In this document: in pieces, positions 1 through 5,902 of the stretch
Layout: each line of letters begins with the position of its first letter
How positions within the stretch are numbered: the stretch's first letter is position 1
Origin: CAZBDU01 sp964490725
GTDB taxonomy: Bacteria; Spirochaetota; Spirochaetia; SZUA-6; DRHE01
NCBI GenBank assembly: GCA_964490725.1
Contig: CAZBDU010000152.1
Location: 1 to 8,281 of the forward strand
Reading direction: 5' to 3'
DNA length: 8,281 nucleotides
The notes under the pieces: model-generated
Seen by the model: the letters and a program-made list of their open reading frames with translations, nothing else
Database searches by the model: none
What the model was told of the DNA's origin: nothing
Program-made: the position numbers and the translations under genes

Positions 1-5
1 GCCTC

Positions 6-23
6 GGTGCGCCCCGGCGCACC
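6..23. repeat. Perfect 8-bp inverted repeat at the window's left edge
   Basis: GGTGCGCC at 6-13 is followed after two C residues by its exact reverse complement GGCGCACC at 16-23. As RNA it would fold as a 7-bp GC-rich stem with a four-base loop. It lies immediately upstream of the -35 element of the first promoter. It could be a terminator hairpin for a gene outside the window, although no T-tract follows, or a protein-binding site. The inverted repeat is directly visible; its role is inference. Confidence 0.45.
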
Positions 24-29
24 TCAGCC

Positions 30-58
30 TTGACAGCGCCCCCTGCTGCGTCGACAAT
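30..58 (+). promoter_or_regulatory. Sigma-70-type promoter of the sugar isomerase/dehydrogenase operon
   Basis: A perfect -35 hexamer TTGACA (30-35) is separated by 17 nt from GACAAT (53-58), a 4/6 match to the -10 consensus. Transcription should begin near position 65, giving a leader of about 40 nt that ends in a strong ribosome-binding site before the GTG at 105. The TTG that opens the longest in-frame ORF at position 30 is part of this -35 box, which argues against translation starting there. Confidence 0.65.
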
Positions 59-63
59 TGTCG
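52..63. promoter_or_regulatory. 12-bp perfect palindrome over the -10 box, likely operator
   Basis: CGACAATTGTCG is a perfect palindrome that contains the whole proposed -10 element and extends toward the start site. A dimeric repressor bound here would block RNA polymerase directly, which fits substrate-induced control of a sugar catabolic operon. The symmetry is seen; the repressor and its family are unknown, and no regulator gene is in the window. Confidence 0.5.
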
Positions 64-92
64 CGATTTCACGCCGGAGGCCGGCAGCGCGC

Positions 93-99
93 AGGAGGG
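93..99 (+). promoter_or_regulatory. Ribosome-binding site that sets the isomerase start
   Basis: AGGAGGG lies 5 nt upstream of the GTG at 105. It is near-complementary to the 16S 3' end and is the main reason for choosing this GTG over the in-frame TTG at 30. The 25 extra N-terminal residues of the longer version are Arg/Ala-rich and precede the natural first beta strand of the TIM barrel. Confidence 0.7.
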
Positions 100-104
100 A
101 CAAG

Positions 105-1052
105 GTGAAGATCGGTCTGTACAGCATCACCTATGCAGGGATCTGGTACAGGGGCCGCGCGCTCACCGTGGAGGAGCTCTTCGACCGGGCCGCGCAGTAC
201 CGCTATCAGGGCGTGGAGATCGACGGCAAACGGCCGCATGGCTTCCCCCTGGACTGGGACCAGACTTGCCGCAAGGAGGTGTGCGAGCTGGCCAGGTCCC
301 GGGGAGTGGAGATCATCGGCGTGGCAGGCAACAACAACTTCGTCAGCCCTTTCGACGAGCGGCGCGAGGCGGAGCTGCTGATGCTGGCCGAGCAGATCCG
401 CCTCTGCCGCGACCTGGGCGGCAGGATCGTACGGGTGTTCACGACCTGGAACGGCGTCAGCCGGGTGGACGGCATCGCCAACTACGACGTACCGGGCAGG
501 TATTCGATCCGCGGCATCGGTCCGGATGCCACGATGCTGCAGCGCTGGCACTGGGCGCGGGAATGCCTCACCGAGGGGGCGGAAATCGCGAAGAAGCACG
601 GCGTCACCCTGGCCCTGCAGAACCACCACCCCTTCATGCTGCACTCCCGCAAGCCATACCTGGACATGCTGGACATGGTCCGGGAGATCGGCTCCGAGCA
701 CCTGAAGTGCTCCCTGGACTGCGGCCTGCTGGCCGACCAGAGCGACGAGGGGGTCGAGAAGGCGGTGCGGGAGACCGGGGACCTGCAGGTGATTTCGCAT
801 TTCTTCGGCGAGTTCGAACGAGATGCCGGCGGCAAGGTGCAGCAGACGCAGATCCGCGGCTCGGATCGCCCGCTCATCAACTACCCGGCCTTCGTGCGCG
901 CACTGAAGCAGGCCGGCTTCACGGGCTACCTGGACTTCGAGTTCTGCCATGCGGCGCTGGACAGGAGGCACGACGTGGCGGGCATCGAGCGCGTCCACGA
1001 CCAGACCGCCCTGGCAGCCGAGTACATGGGCACCCTGATCGAGGAGGGCTGA
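105..1052 (+). CDS. Sugar phosphate isomerase/epimerase (xylose isomerase-like TIM barrel)
   Basis: A 315-residue cytoplasmic TIM-barrel enzyme of the xylose isomerase-like / AP-endonuclease family 2 superfamily, whose members include ketose 3-epimerases, hydroxypyruvate isomerase and IolE. From the GTG start it opens with a first barrel strand (VKIGLYSIT) and carries GVEIDG at residues 36-41. The probable metal-site strands are LALQNHH (169-175), CSLDCGLL (202-209, Asp205), SHFFGEF (231-237, His232) and DFEFCH (277-282, Glu279). Characterised relatives use a Glu/Asp/His/Glu metal tetrad; here the first position reads Gln172, which may shift metal binding or chemistry. The start is fixed by AGGAGGG upstream and by the N-terminal strand. 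The dehydrogenase gene begins 4 nt after the stop, so the two are probably co-transcribed and act on the same sugar or polyol. The exact substrate cannot be read from sequence. The family assignment is firm; the reaction is not. Confidence 0.88.
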   Translation: MKIGLYSITYAGIWYRGRALTVEELFDRAAQYRYQGVEIDGKRPHGFPLDWDQTCRKEVCELARSRGVEIIGVAGNNNFVSPFDERREAELLMLAEQIRLCRDLGGRIVRVFTTWNGVSRVDGIANYDVPGRYSIRGIGPDATMLQRWHWARECLTEGAEIAKKHGVTLALQNHHPFMLHSRKPYLDMLDMVREIGSEHLKCSLDCGLLADQSDEGVEKAVRETGDLQVISHFFGEFERDAGGKVQQTQIRGSDRPLINYPAFVRALKQAGFTGYLDFEFCHAALDRRHDVAGIERVHDQTALAAEYMGTLIEEG

Positions 1053-1056
1053 AGGG

Positions 1057-2304
1057 GTGGCGGGCACCATAAGAGTGGGCATCGTGGGCTGCGGCCACAT
1101 CGCCGCCGCGCATCTGAACGCCCTCAAGGAGCTGAAGGAAAAGGGTCTGCTGGAGGACGTGGTCGTGGCCGGGTTGTGCAACCGCACCCAATGGAAGGCG
1201 GAGAGCTTCCTGAGGCGCGGCGAGGGACCGGAGCAGCAGCCCGGCGTGGGGCCGCCGGGAGACCCGATGCAGGCGCCGCCGGTGTGGGTGTCCGATTTCC
1301 AGGACGGCCCGCAGCCGCGAGTCTATACCGACTACCGGGAGATGTTCGCATCGGAAGAGCTGAATGCGGTGCTGGTCCTCTCATCGGTGTTCACGCACCA
1401 CGAGATCGCCATGGCGGCCGTCCGGGCAGGGATGCACGTGCTGGTGGAAAAGCCCTTCACCGTCACCGTCAAGGCCGGCCGCAGGCTGGTCGAGGCGGCC
1501 CGCAAGAGGGGCGTGGTGCTGGGGGTGGCGGAGTGCGTGCGCTACATGCCCGCGGTGCGCATGGCGCGGTGGGCCTTCGAGCAGGGCTACCTGGGAGAGC
1601 TGCAGATGAGCGCCTACGCCAGCGCGGGGGGCTACTGGGCGCCGGCCAGCATCGTCGCCGGAACCGCCTGGCGGCACAGGAAGAGGGAGGCCGCCGGCGG
1701 GGTGAGCGTGGACTGGATGGTCCACTTCTTCGACCAGCTGCGCTACGTGGCCGGCGAGATCGAGGAGGTCTCCTCCTTGGCCTCGGTGGTGGAGCCGGTA
1801 CGGGTGAGCCGCGACGGGGACGGCACCCTCACCGAACGGGTGGAGTGCCAGACCGACGACACCATGTCCTGCTCCTTCCGCTACGCCGGGGGGGCGCACG
1901 GCACCATCTTCGTCTCCTGGGCGGGGCACGGGGCGGCCTCGGACCTGCCGCCGGTCTTCTACGGGACCAAGGGGTGTCTGAAGGCAGGGCAGATGATCCT
2001 GGACGGGCGGGAGCCGGAAGCCCTGGCGGAGGTGTTCGCCCGCGAGGCCGACCAGGCCACCAGGGAGCGCTTCTTTCCACGGGGGATCACCAACCTCTTC
2101 ACCCTGGAGAACCTGGACTTCCTGGAGGCCATCCGCCGCGGCGGCAGCATGGAGGCCAGCGGGGAGGAGGGAGTGCGCGACCTGGCGGCGTGCTTCGCGG
2201 TGCTGGAGTCCTCCCTCCTGGGGCGCAGGGTCAAAGTGCAGGAGATCCTCTCCGGCAGGAGCTCGGCCTACGAGCGGCAGATCAACAGGCATTACGGCCT
2301 CTGA
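1057..2304 (+). CDS. Gfo/Idh/MocA-family NAD(P)-dependent oxidoreductase
   Basis: A 415-residue dehydrogenase of the glucose-fructose oxidoreductase / inositol dehydrogenase family, which oxidises or reduces a sugar, polyol or inositol hydroxyl with NAD(P). The N-terminal Rossmann fold shows the dinucleotide loop GIVGCGHIAAAH (8-19). The family signature EKP is at 131-133, following HVLV, with Lys132 the expected catalytic lysine. The substrate-side helix reads VDWMVHFFDQL (218-228), with His223 and Asp226 in the usual His/Asp positions. Residues about 52-88 form a Gly/Pro/Gln-rich insertion between the second and third Rossmann strands that most relatives lack; it is followed by the normal VYTDYREMF segment. 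The start GTG has GAGGAGGG (1041-1048) 8 nt upstream, inside the 3' end of the isomerase gene. Translational coupling with the isomerase is likely. The substrate is undetermined; the gene context suggests a pentose or polyol pathway. Confidence 0.9.
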   Translation: MAGTIRVGIVGCGHIAAAHLNALKELKEKGLLEDVVVAGLCNRTQWKAESFLRRGEGPEQQPGVGPPGDPMQAPPVWVSDFQDGPQPRVYTDYREMFASEELNAVLVLSSVFTHHEIAMAAVRAGMHVLVEKPFTVTVKAGRRLVEAARKRGVVLGVAECVRYMPAVRMARWAFEQGYLGELQMSAYASAGGYWAPASIVAGTAWRHRKREAAGGVSVDWMVHFFDQLRYVAGEIEEVSSLASVVEPVRVSRDGDGTLTERVECQTDDTMSCSFRYAGGAHGTIFVSWAGHGAASDLPPVFYGTKGCLKAGQMILDGREPEALAEVFAREADQATRERFFPRGITNLFTLENLDFLEAIRRGGSMEASGEEGVRDLAACFAVLESSLLGRRVKVQEILSGRSSAYERQINRHYGL

Positions 2305-2314
2305 AGGGACGGGT

Positions 2315-2425
2315 GTGTTCAAGATCGTAATCATCGGGCTGATCCACGAGCGCCTGTGGCGGTACCTGAATGCGGCCAAACGCTCGGTGGCCGAGCGGCG
2401 GGAAGTCACGCTGCCCCTGGGATGA
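2315..2425 (+). pseudogene. 36-codon ORF, probable N-terminal remnant of a dehydrogenase-like gene
   Basis: A small reading frame begins with GTG 10 nt after the dehydrogenase stop, behind a moderate ribosome-binding site (AAGGGA, 2304-2309), and ends at the TGA at 2423-2425. The 36-residue product starts FKIVIIGLIHERLWRYL, a beta strand, glycine turn and helix, as at the beginning of Gfo/Idh/MocA-type Rossmann proteins (a short hydrophobic strand, then G-x-x-H). It then stops abruptly at LPLG. No continuation was found in the 31 nt before the convergent xylB gene. It is most simply the front of a third operon gene whose remainder was deleted. A genuine small protein is possible. The similarity rests on a short stretch, so the call is tentative. 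Confidence 0.35.
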
Positions 2426-2447
2426 CCGGCGGCTGCAGCCTCGCCGG
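2426..2447. terminator. Hairpin between convergent dehydrogenase operon and xylB
   Basis: CCGGCG (2426-2431) pairs with CGCCGG (2442-2447) across a 10-base interval that itself contains the palindrome GCTGCAGC. It sits exactly in the 31-nt gap between the small ORF's stop and the stop of xylB on the opposite strand. No U-tract follows on either strand, so it could be a weak bidirectional terminator or simply a 3'-end-protecting stem. The location supports a transcript-end role more than the fold does. Confidence 0.35.
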
Positions 2448-2456
2448 GGCTTCCCC

Positions 2457-3962
2457 TCAGCCTCCCGCCTGTGCGCGCCCCAGGATCTCCATCCAGCCCC
2501 GATAGGCCTCGCGGTAGGGTGCGGAGAGACCCGCCTGGGGCTCCACCGTACGCACCGGGGCCAGTCCCGAGAAGGCGCTGCTCGGCGTGAACACCCCCGC
2601 GCCGATGCCGGCCCCCCGCGCCGCCCCCTGGGCCCCGTCGGTGTCGTACAGCTCCACCCGCATGCCCGTCACCGCGGCGAAGGCCTCCGTAAACACAGGG
2701 CTCAGGAACATGTTGGCGTGGCCCGCCCTCACCCTCTCCAGGGACATCCCCATCCCTCGCATGATGGAAAGCCCGTGCTGCAGCGCGAAGACGATCCCCT
2801 CCTGGGAGGCGCGCAGCAGATGCGCGGTGGTGTGGCGATTGAAGTCCAGGCCGTGAACGGAGGCCCCGGGGTTGCGGTTGCCCAGGGTCCGCTCCGCGCC
2901 GTTGCCGTAGGGGAGCACCCGCAGCCCTCCCGAACCCGCCGGCGCCTCCGCGGCCAGGGCGTTCATCTGCTCGTAGGACAGGCCGCCTCCCCGCGGGTCC
3001 ATCAGGTTGTGCCGGAGCCAGCTGTTCAGGATGGCCGTCCCGTTTACGCACAGCAGCACCCCGTAGCGCGGCCGGTCGGATTGGTGGTTCACGTGCACGA
3101 AGGTGTTGACCCGGCTCTCGGGATCGTAGAGCGGCTGGTCGGCCACGCCGTACACCACCCCGGAGGTCCCCGCGGTGGCCGCCACCTCGCCGGGCTCCAG
3201 GACGTTCAAGGAGAGGGCGTTGTTGGGCTGGTCGCCGCCCCGGTAGGTCAGCGGCGTGCCTGCGCGCAGGCCCAGCTCCGCGGCCGCCTGAACGCTCACC
3301 TCACCCTGGACGGAAAAGCTGGGCAGGGCCGGAGGCAGGAGCTCCTCCGGGATGCCGTAGTGCTCCAGCAGAAACCCCGCGGGACCCCCCTCGCGAAAAT
3401 CCCACATGATCCCTTCGGAGAGGCCCGAGTAGGTGGTGTGCACTTGGCCGGTCAGCCGCAGCGCGATGTAGTCCCCCGGAAGCATGATCCGGTGGATGCG
3501 CCCGAAGAGCTCCGGCTCGTTCTCCTTCACCCAGCGGAGCTTGGAGGCGGTGAAGTTCCCGGGCGAGTTGAGCAGCCTTCCCAGGCAGCGCTCCGGCCCC
3601 AAAGCCTGGAAGGCCGCCTCCCCGATCTCCACGGCCCGGCTGTCACACCAGATGATCGCCGGGCGCAGGACCGCCAGGGTGCGGTCCACCGCCACCAGCC
3701 CGTGCATCTGGTAGGAGATGCCGACGGCCTGCACCTCCTCGAGGTCCACCCCGTCCTGTGCGCCGATCTCGGCCACGGCCCGCACCACGTGCTCCCACCA
3801 GAGCTCAGGATCCTGTTCGGCCCACCCGGGCTGCGGGACCTGGATGGCGAGCTCGCGCTTCGGCGAGATGGCGGCCGCCGCCGGCCGGCCGGTCTCGATA
3901 TCCAGCAACGACGCCTTCACCGAGGAGCTGCCCACGTCGAGCCCGAGAAGATAGCGTCCCAT
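2457..3962 (-). CDS. xylB: Xylulokinase (FGGY carbohydrate kinase)
   Basis: A 501-residue FGGY-family kinase, the usual length for xylulokinase, which phosphorylates D-xylulose to D-xylulose 5-phosphate with ATP in the cytoplasm, feeding the pentose phosphate pathway. The N-terminal phosphate loop is LGLDVGSSSVKASLL (6-20), with Asp9. The xylulokinase-type substrate motif ISYQMHGLV spans 82-90 (Met86-His87-Gly88). WCDSRA is at 105-110. The probable catalytic base is Asp244 in YRGGDQPNNAL, followed by the nucleotide-binding ATAGTSGVVYGV (262-273). The C-terminal actin-like half carries GGGLSYEQMN and AGHANMFLSPVF. The ATG start has GGAGG (3972-3976) 9 nt upstream and a consensus promoter. It is divergent from the PfkB-type kinase and convergent with the isomerase/dehydrogenase operon, so regulation is separate but physically linked. 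Other FGGY kinases (ribulokinase, erythritol or xylitol-type) fit the QMHG segment less well. Confidence 0.88.
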   Translation of the reverse strand: MGRYLLGLDVGSSSVKASLLDIETGRPAAAAISPKRELAIQVPQPGWAEQDPELWWEHVVRAVAEIGAQDGVDLEEVQAVGISYQMHGLVAVDRTLAVLRPAIIWCDSRAVEIGEAAFQALGPERCLGRLLNSPGNFTASKLRWVKENEPELFGRIHRIMLPGDYIALRLTGQVHTTYSGLSEGIMWDFREGGPAGFLLEHYGIPEELLPPALPSFSVQGEVSVQAAAELGLRAGTPLTYRGGDQPNNALSLNVLEPGEVAATAGTSGVVYGVADQPLYDPESRVNTFVHVNHQSDRPRYGVLLCVNGTAILNSWLRHNLMDPRGGGLSYEQMNALAAEAPAGSGGLRVLPYGNGAERTLGNRNPGASVHGLDFNRHTTAHLLRASQEGIVFALQHGLSIMRGMGMSLERVRAGHANMFLSPVFTEAFAAVTGMRVELYDTDGAQGAARGAGIGAGVFTPSSAFSGLAPVRTVEPQAGLSAPYREAYRGWMEILGRAQAGG

Positions 3963-3982
3963 GGCTGCCTGCCTCCGGGCCC

Positions 3983-4010
3983 ATTATAAAGGCGCCGCCG
4001 GCAGGGTCAA
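3983..4010 (-). promoter_or_regulatory. Consensus promoter of xylB
   Basis: On the minus strand TTGACC (complement of 4005-4010) stands 16 nt from a perfect TATAAT (complement of 3983-3988). The predicted start near 3976 coincides with the GGAGG at 3972-3976, so the xylB leader would be only about 14 nt long, with the ribosome-binding site at its 5' end. This is the best -10 match in the window. Confidence 0.75.
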
Positions 4011-4023
4011 GCCGGGCGAGGTT

Positions 4024-4059
4024 GGGCGCCGGGTACGCGTGCCAGGGATGGGCGCCGGG
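4024..4059. repeat. 10-bp direct repeat flanking a near-palindrome in the xylB/kinase divergent region
   Basis: GGGCGCCGGG occurs at 4024-4033 and again at 4050-4059, 26 bp apart start to start. Between and overlapping them is the near-palindrome GGTACGCGTGCC (4032-4043), centred on ACGCGT. The block lies between the two divergent promoters, just upstream of both -35 boxes. It may be a binding site for a shared regulator of the two kinase genes. A LacI-type site would have a central CG step as here, but no regulator is in view. Repeats are seen; function is inferred. Confidence 0.45.
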
Positions 4060-4069
4060 GGAGGCGCGG

Positions 4070-4098
4070 TTGCCAAAACGGGGGGCATCGACTATCGT
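4070..4098 (+). promoter_or_regulatory. Promoter of the PfkB-type kinase, likely leaderless transcript
   Basis: TTGCCA (4070-4075) and TATCGT (4093-4098) are separated by exactly 17 nt, matching the -35/-10 consensus at 5/6 and 4/6 positions. The expected start site, about 4104-4109, falls on or within a few bases of the ATG at 4109. No Shine-Dalgarno sequence exists before that ATG, which agrees with leaderless translation. Confidence 0.55.
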
Positions 4099-4108
4099 TT
4101 GTTCCGTC

Positions 4109-5302
4109 ATGGCTGGACAGACCCTCGACGTCATCGTGGCCGGGCACCTGTGCCTGGACATGATCCCCGAGTTCGAAACCCAGAGGCCGGCCGCGCAGAT
4201 CGGCGACATCCTGACGCCCGGAGCCCTGATCAAGATGGGAGGGATCGCCTTCTCCACCGGCGGGACCGTGTCCAACGTCGGCATCGCCATGAAGATGTTC
4301 GGCTGCCGGGTGGGGTTCATGGCCAGGGTGGGCGACGACGCGCTGGGGAGGATCATCATCGAGATGGCGCAGGCCAGCGCCAGCGCCGAAGGCGTGAAGG
4401 TGGCCAGAGGCGAGGCCAGCTCCTACACGGTGGTCCTGTCACCGCCGGGGATCGACCGCATCTTCCTGCACAGCCCGGGCTCGAACGACAGCTTCGGCGC
4501 CGCGGACGTGGATCTGGAGGTGGTCCGCAAAGCCAGGCACTTTCATCTGGGCTATCCGACGCTGATGCGCGGCCTGTTCCTCAAACAGGGTGCAGAGACC
4601 GCGGAGATCCTGAGGCGCGCCAGGGACACGGGGGTCACCACCTCCCTGGACATCTCCCTTCCGGATCCCAACTCAGAGGCGGGCCGGGCCGACTGGCGGG
4701 AGATCTACCGCAGAGCGCTCCCCCACACCGACATCTTTCTGCCCAGCATCGAGGAGACCTTCTTCACCCTGCACCCCCGGGAGTATCTGCAGCAGAAGGC
4801 CGCGGCAGGTGGAGCCGGGCTGGTCGAGCGAATCCCCCCCAAACGGTTCGCCGCCCTGGCAGAAGAGCTCCTGGCCATGGGCTGCAAGGTGGTGGCCCTG
4901 AAGGGAGGGCACAGGGGGTGGTACCTGCGCACCGCCTCCCGCAAGAAGCTGGCGGAGCTCGGCCGCGCGGCCCCGCGCGACCTGGACAGCTGGGCGGACC
5001 GAGAGCTGTGGTGCCCGGCCTTCCGGATCGATGCCATCGCCGGAGCCACCGGCTCCGGCGACTCCTCGATCGCCGGCTTCCTCACGGCCCTGCTGCGGGG
5101 GCACGGCCTCGTGGAGTGTCTGAAGCTGGCCAACGCCGCCGGGTACATGAACCTGCGCCGCTCCGACGCTCTCTCCGGCCTGGTGCCCTGGGAGGAGCTG
5201 ACCGCCGCCCTGGCCACCCTGACGCCCCGGGAGAACTCGTTCCTGGGGCAGGAGAGCGGCTGGCGCTGGGACGGGTCGCTGCAGCTCTGGGAGAAGCCCT
5301 GA
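4109..5302 (+). CDS. PfkB/ribokinase-family sugar kinase
   Basis: A 397-residue cytoplasmic carbohydrate kinase that should transfer phosphate from ATP to a sugar hydroxyl. It opens with the family strand DVIVAGHLCLDMIP (7-20). PfkB signature 1 is the glycine-rich GGTVSNVGIAMKMFG (51-65), followed by ARVGDDALG (72-80). Signature 2 is AGATGSGDSSIAGFL (311-325), with Asp318 the expected catalytic base in GSGD. In most relatives an Asp precedes the TGxGD by two residues; here it is Gly312, and the Phe after GD is also missing. At 397 residues it is longer than typical ribokinases (about 300-330). The extra length lies in a segment around 222-250 and a Trp-rich tail (GWRWDGSLQLWEKP). Start chosen at ATG 4109 because the preceding sequence is a promoter and no ribosome-binding site supports an upstream start. 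The substrate is unknown. Divergence from xylB suggests a sugar in the same catabolic set. Confidence 0.85.
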   Translation: MAGQTLDVIVAGHLCLDMIPEFETQRPAAQIGDILTPGALIKMGGIAFSTGGTVSNVGIAMKMFGCRVGFMARVGDDALGRIIIEMAQASASAEGVKVARGEASSYTVVLSPPGIDRIFLHSPGSNDSFGAADVDLEVVRKARHFHLGYPTLMRGLFLKQGAETAEILRRARDTGVTTSLDISLPDPNSEAGRADWREIYRRALPHTDIFLPSIEETFFTLHPREYLQQKAAAGGAGLVERIPPKRFAALAEELLAMGCKVVALKGGHRGWYLRTASRKKLAELGRAAPRDLDSWADRELWCPAFRIDAIAGATGSGDSSIAGFLTALLRGHGLVECLKLANAAGYMNLRRSDALSGLVPWEELTAALATLTPRENSFLGQESGWRWDGSLQLWEKP

Positions 5303-5312
5303 TCCAGGGCAA

Positions 5313-5330
5313 AGGCGCCCGCAGGCGCCT
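5313..5330. terminator. Bidirectional GC-rich terminator hairpin
   Basis: AGGCGCC (5313-5319) pairs perfectly with GGCGCCT (5324-5330) across a four-base loop CGCA, giving a 7-bp very GC-rich stem. It lies 10 nt after the PfkB kinase stop and touches the iorB stop codon (5330-5332) from the other side, so it can end transcripts in both directions. Two A residues precede the stem on the plus strand (UU on the minus transcript), but there is no long U-tract. Confidence 0.55.
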
Positions 5331-5902
5331 CAGGCGCCCATTTCGGCGCCAGACAGAAAGGCCTTCAGGTTGGCCTCCACCACCGCTTCCCCCTTGCGGG
5401 CGAACAGCTCGCGGATGGCCGCCTGCAGGCTCTCCCGTCGCACCGGCAGGTGGGGCGAGGCGGCCCCGACCATCACCATGTTCGTGGCCCTGGCCGAGCC
5501 TGCCGCGCGGGCCAGCTCCCCCGCCGCTACAAGCCGATGCCTGGGCAGCGCCGTGATCCGTGCATGCAGGGCGGCCAGGTCCGGGTAGTCCGGGATGTTG
5601 CTGAAGGGCTCCGCGGCGGTCACCAGGATTCCCTTCGGCCGCAGATAGCCCAGGTAGCGAAGGCTCTCCAGCGGCTCCATGCTCAGCACCATATCGGCGC
5701 TGCCCCTGCCGATCAGATCGCCGGAGATGGCGGCCTCAGCGATGCGCAGGTGCGCCTGCACGGCGCCGCCCCGCTGCGCCATGCCGTGCACCTCCGACTG
5801 CCGCACCGCCAAACCGTCCTTCATGGCCCCCAGGGCGATCGCCGCGGCCACGGAGAGCACGCCCTGACCGCCCACGCCCGCCAGGATGACGTCGTACTTC
5901 AT
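5330..5902 (-). CDS. iorB: Indolepyruvate:ferredoxin oxidoreductase subunit beta
   Basis: A 190-residue protein homologous to the gamma domain of 2-oxoacid:ferredoxin oxidoreductases; it is the small subunit of indolepyruvate oxidoreductase. With IorA it oxidatively decarboxylates indolepyruvate, phenylpyruvate and related aryl-pyruvates (transamination products of aromatic amino acids) to aryl-acetyl-CoA, reducing ferredoxin. Visible family motifs are GVGGQGVLS (9-17), SEVHGMAQRGG (36-46), which is the most diagnostic, and ATNMVMVGA (139-147). Its ATG overlaps the iorA stop by 4 nt (ATGA, 5899-5902), so translation is coupled and the subunits are made in step. Length is normal for IorB (about 190-200 residues). 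The stop codon abuts a terminator hairpin. The C-terminal codons carry two of a cluster of GGCGCC hexamers. Confidence 0.92.
   Translation of the reverse strand: MKYDVILAGVGGQGVLSVAAAIALGAMKDGLAVRQSEVHGMAQRGGAVQAHLRIAEAAISGDLIGRGSADMVLSMEPLESLRYLGYLRPKGILVTAAEPFSNIPDYPDLAALHARITALPRHRLVAAGELARAAGSARATNMVMVGAASPHLPVRRESLQAAIRELFARKGEAVVEANLKAFLSGAEMGA

Noticed and set aside
1..33. Possible last codons of an upstream gene ending at TGA 31-33
   Set aside because: One frame is open to that TGA, but ten codons without a motif cannot be told from chance, and the stretch contains a perfect inverted repeat and the -35 box.
30..104. TTG at position 30 as the isomerase start
   Set aside because: This TTG is the first half of the consensus TTGACA -35 box. 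It has no ribosome-binding site, and the added residues are Arg/Ala-rich and outside the TIM-barrel fold.
69..1187. Long minus-strand reading frame opposite the sugar isomerase gene
   Set aside because: It is the antisense of a gene with clear family motifs. The translation is low-complexity and matches no family, as expected of open shadow frames in GC-rich DNA.
2370..3989. 539-codon plus-strand reading frame opposite xylB
   Set aside because: It lies antisense to a complete xylulokinase with all its motifs. The product is Gly/Arg/His/Val-rich without recognisable domains and has no ribosome-binding site, and it crosses the xylB promoter.
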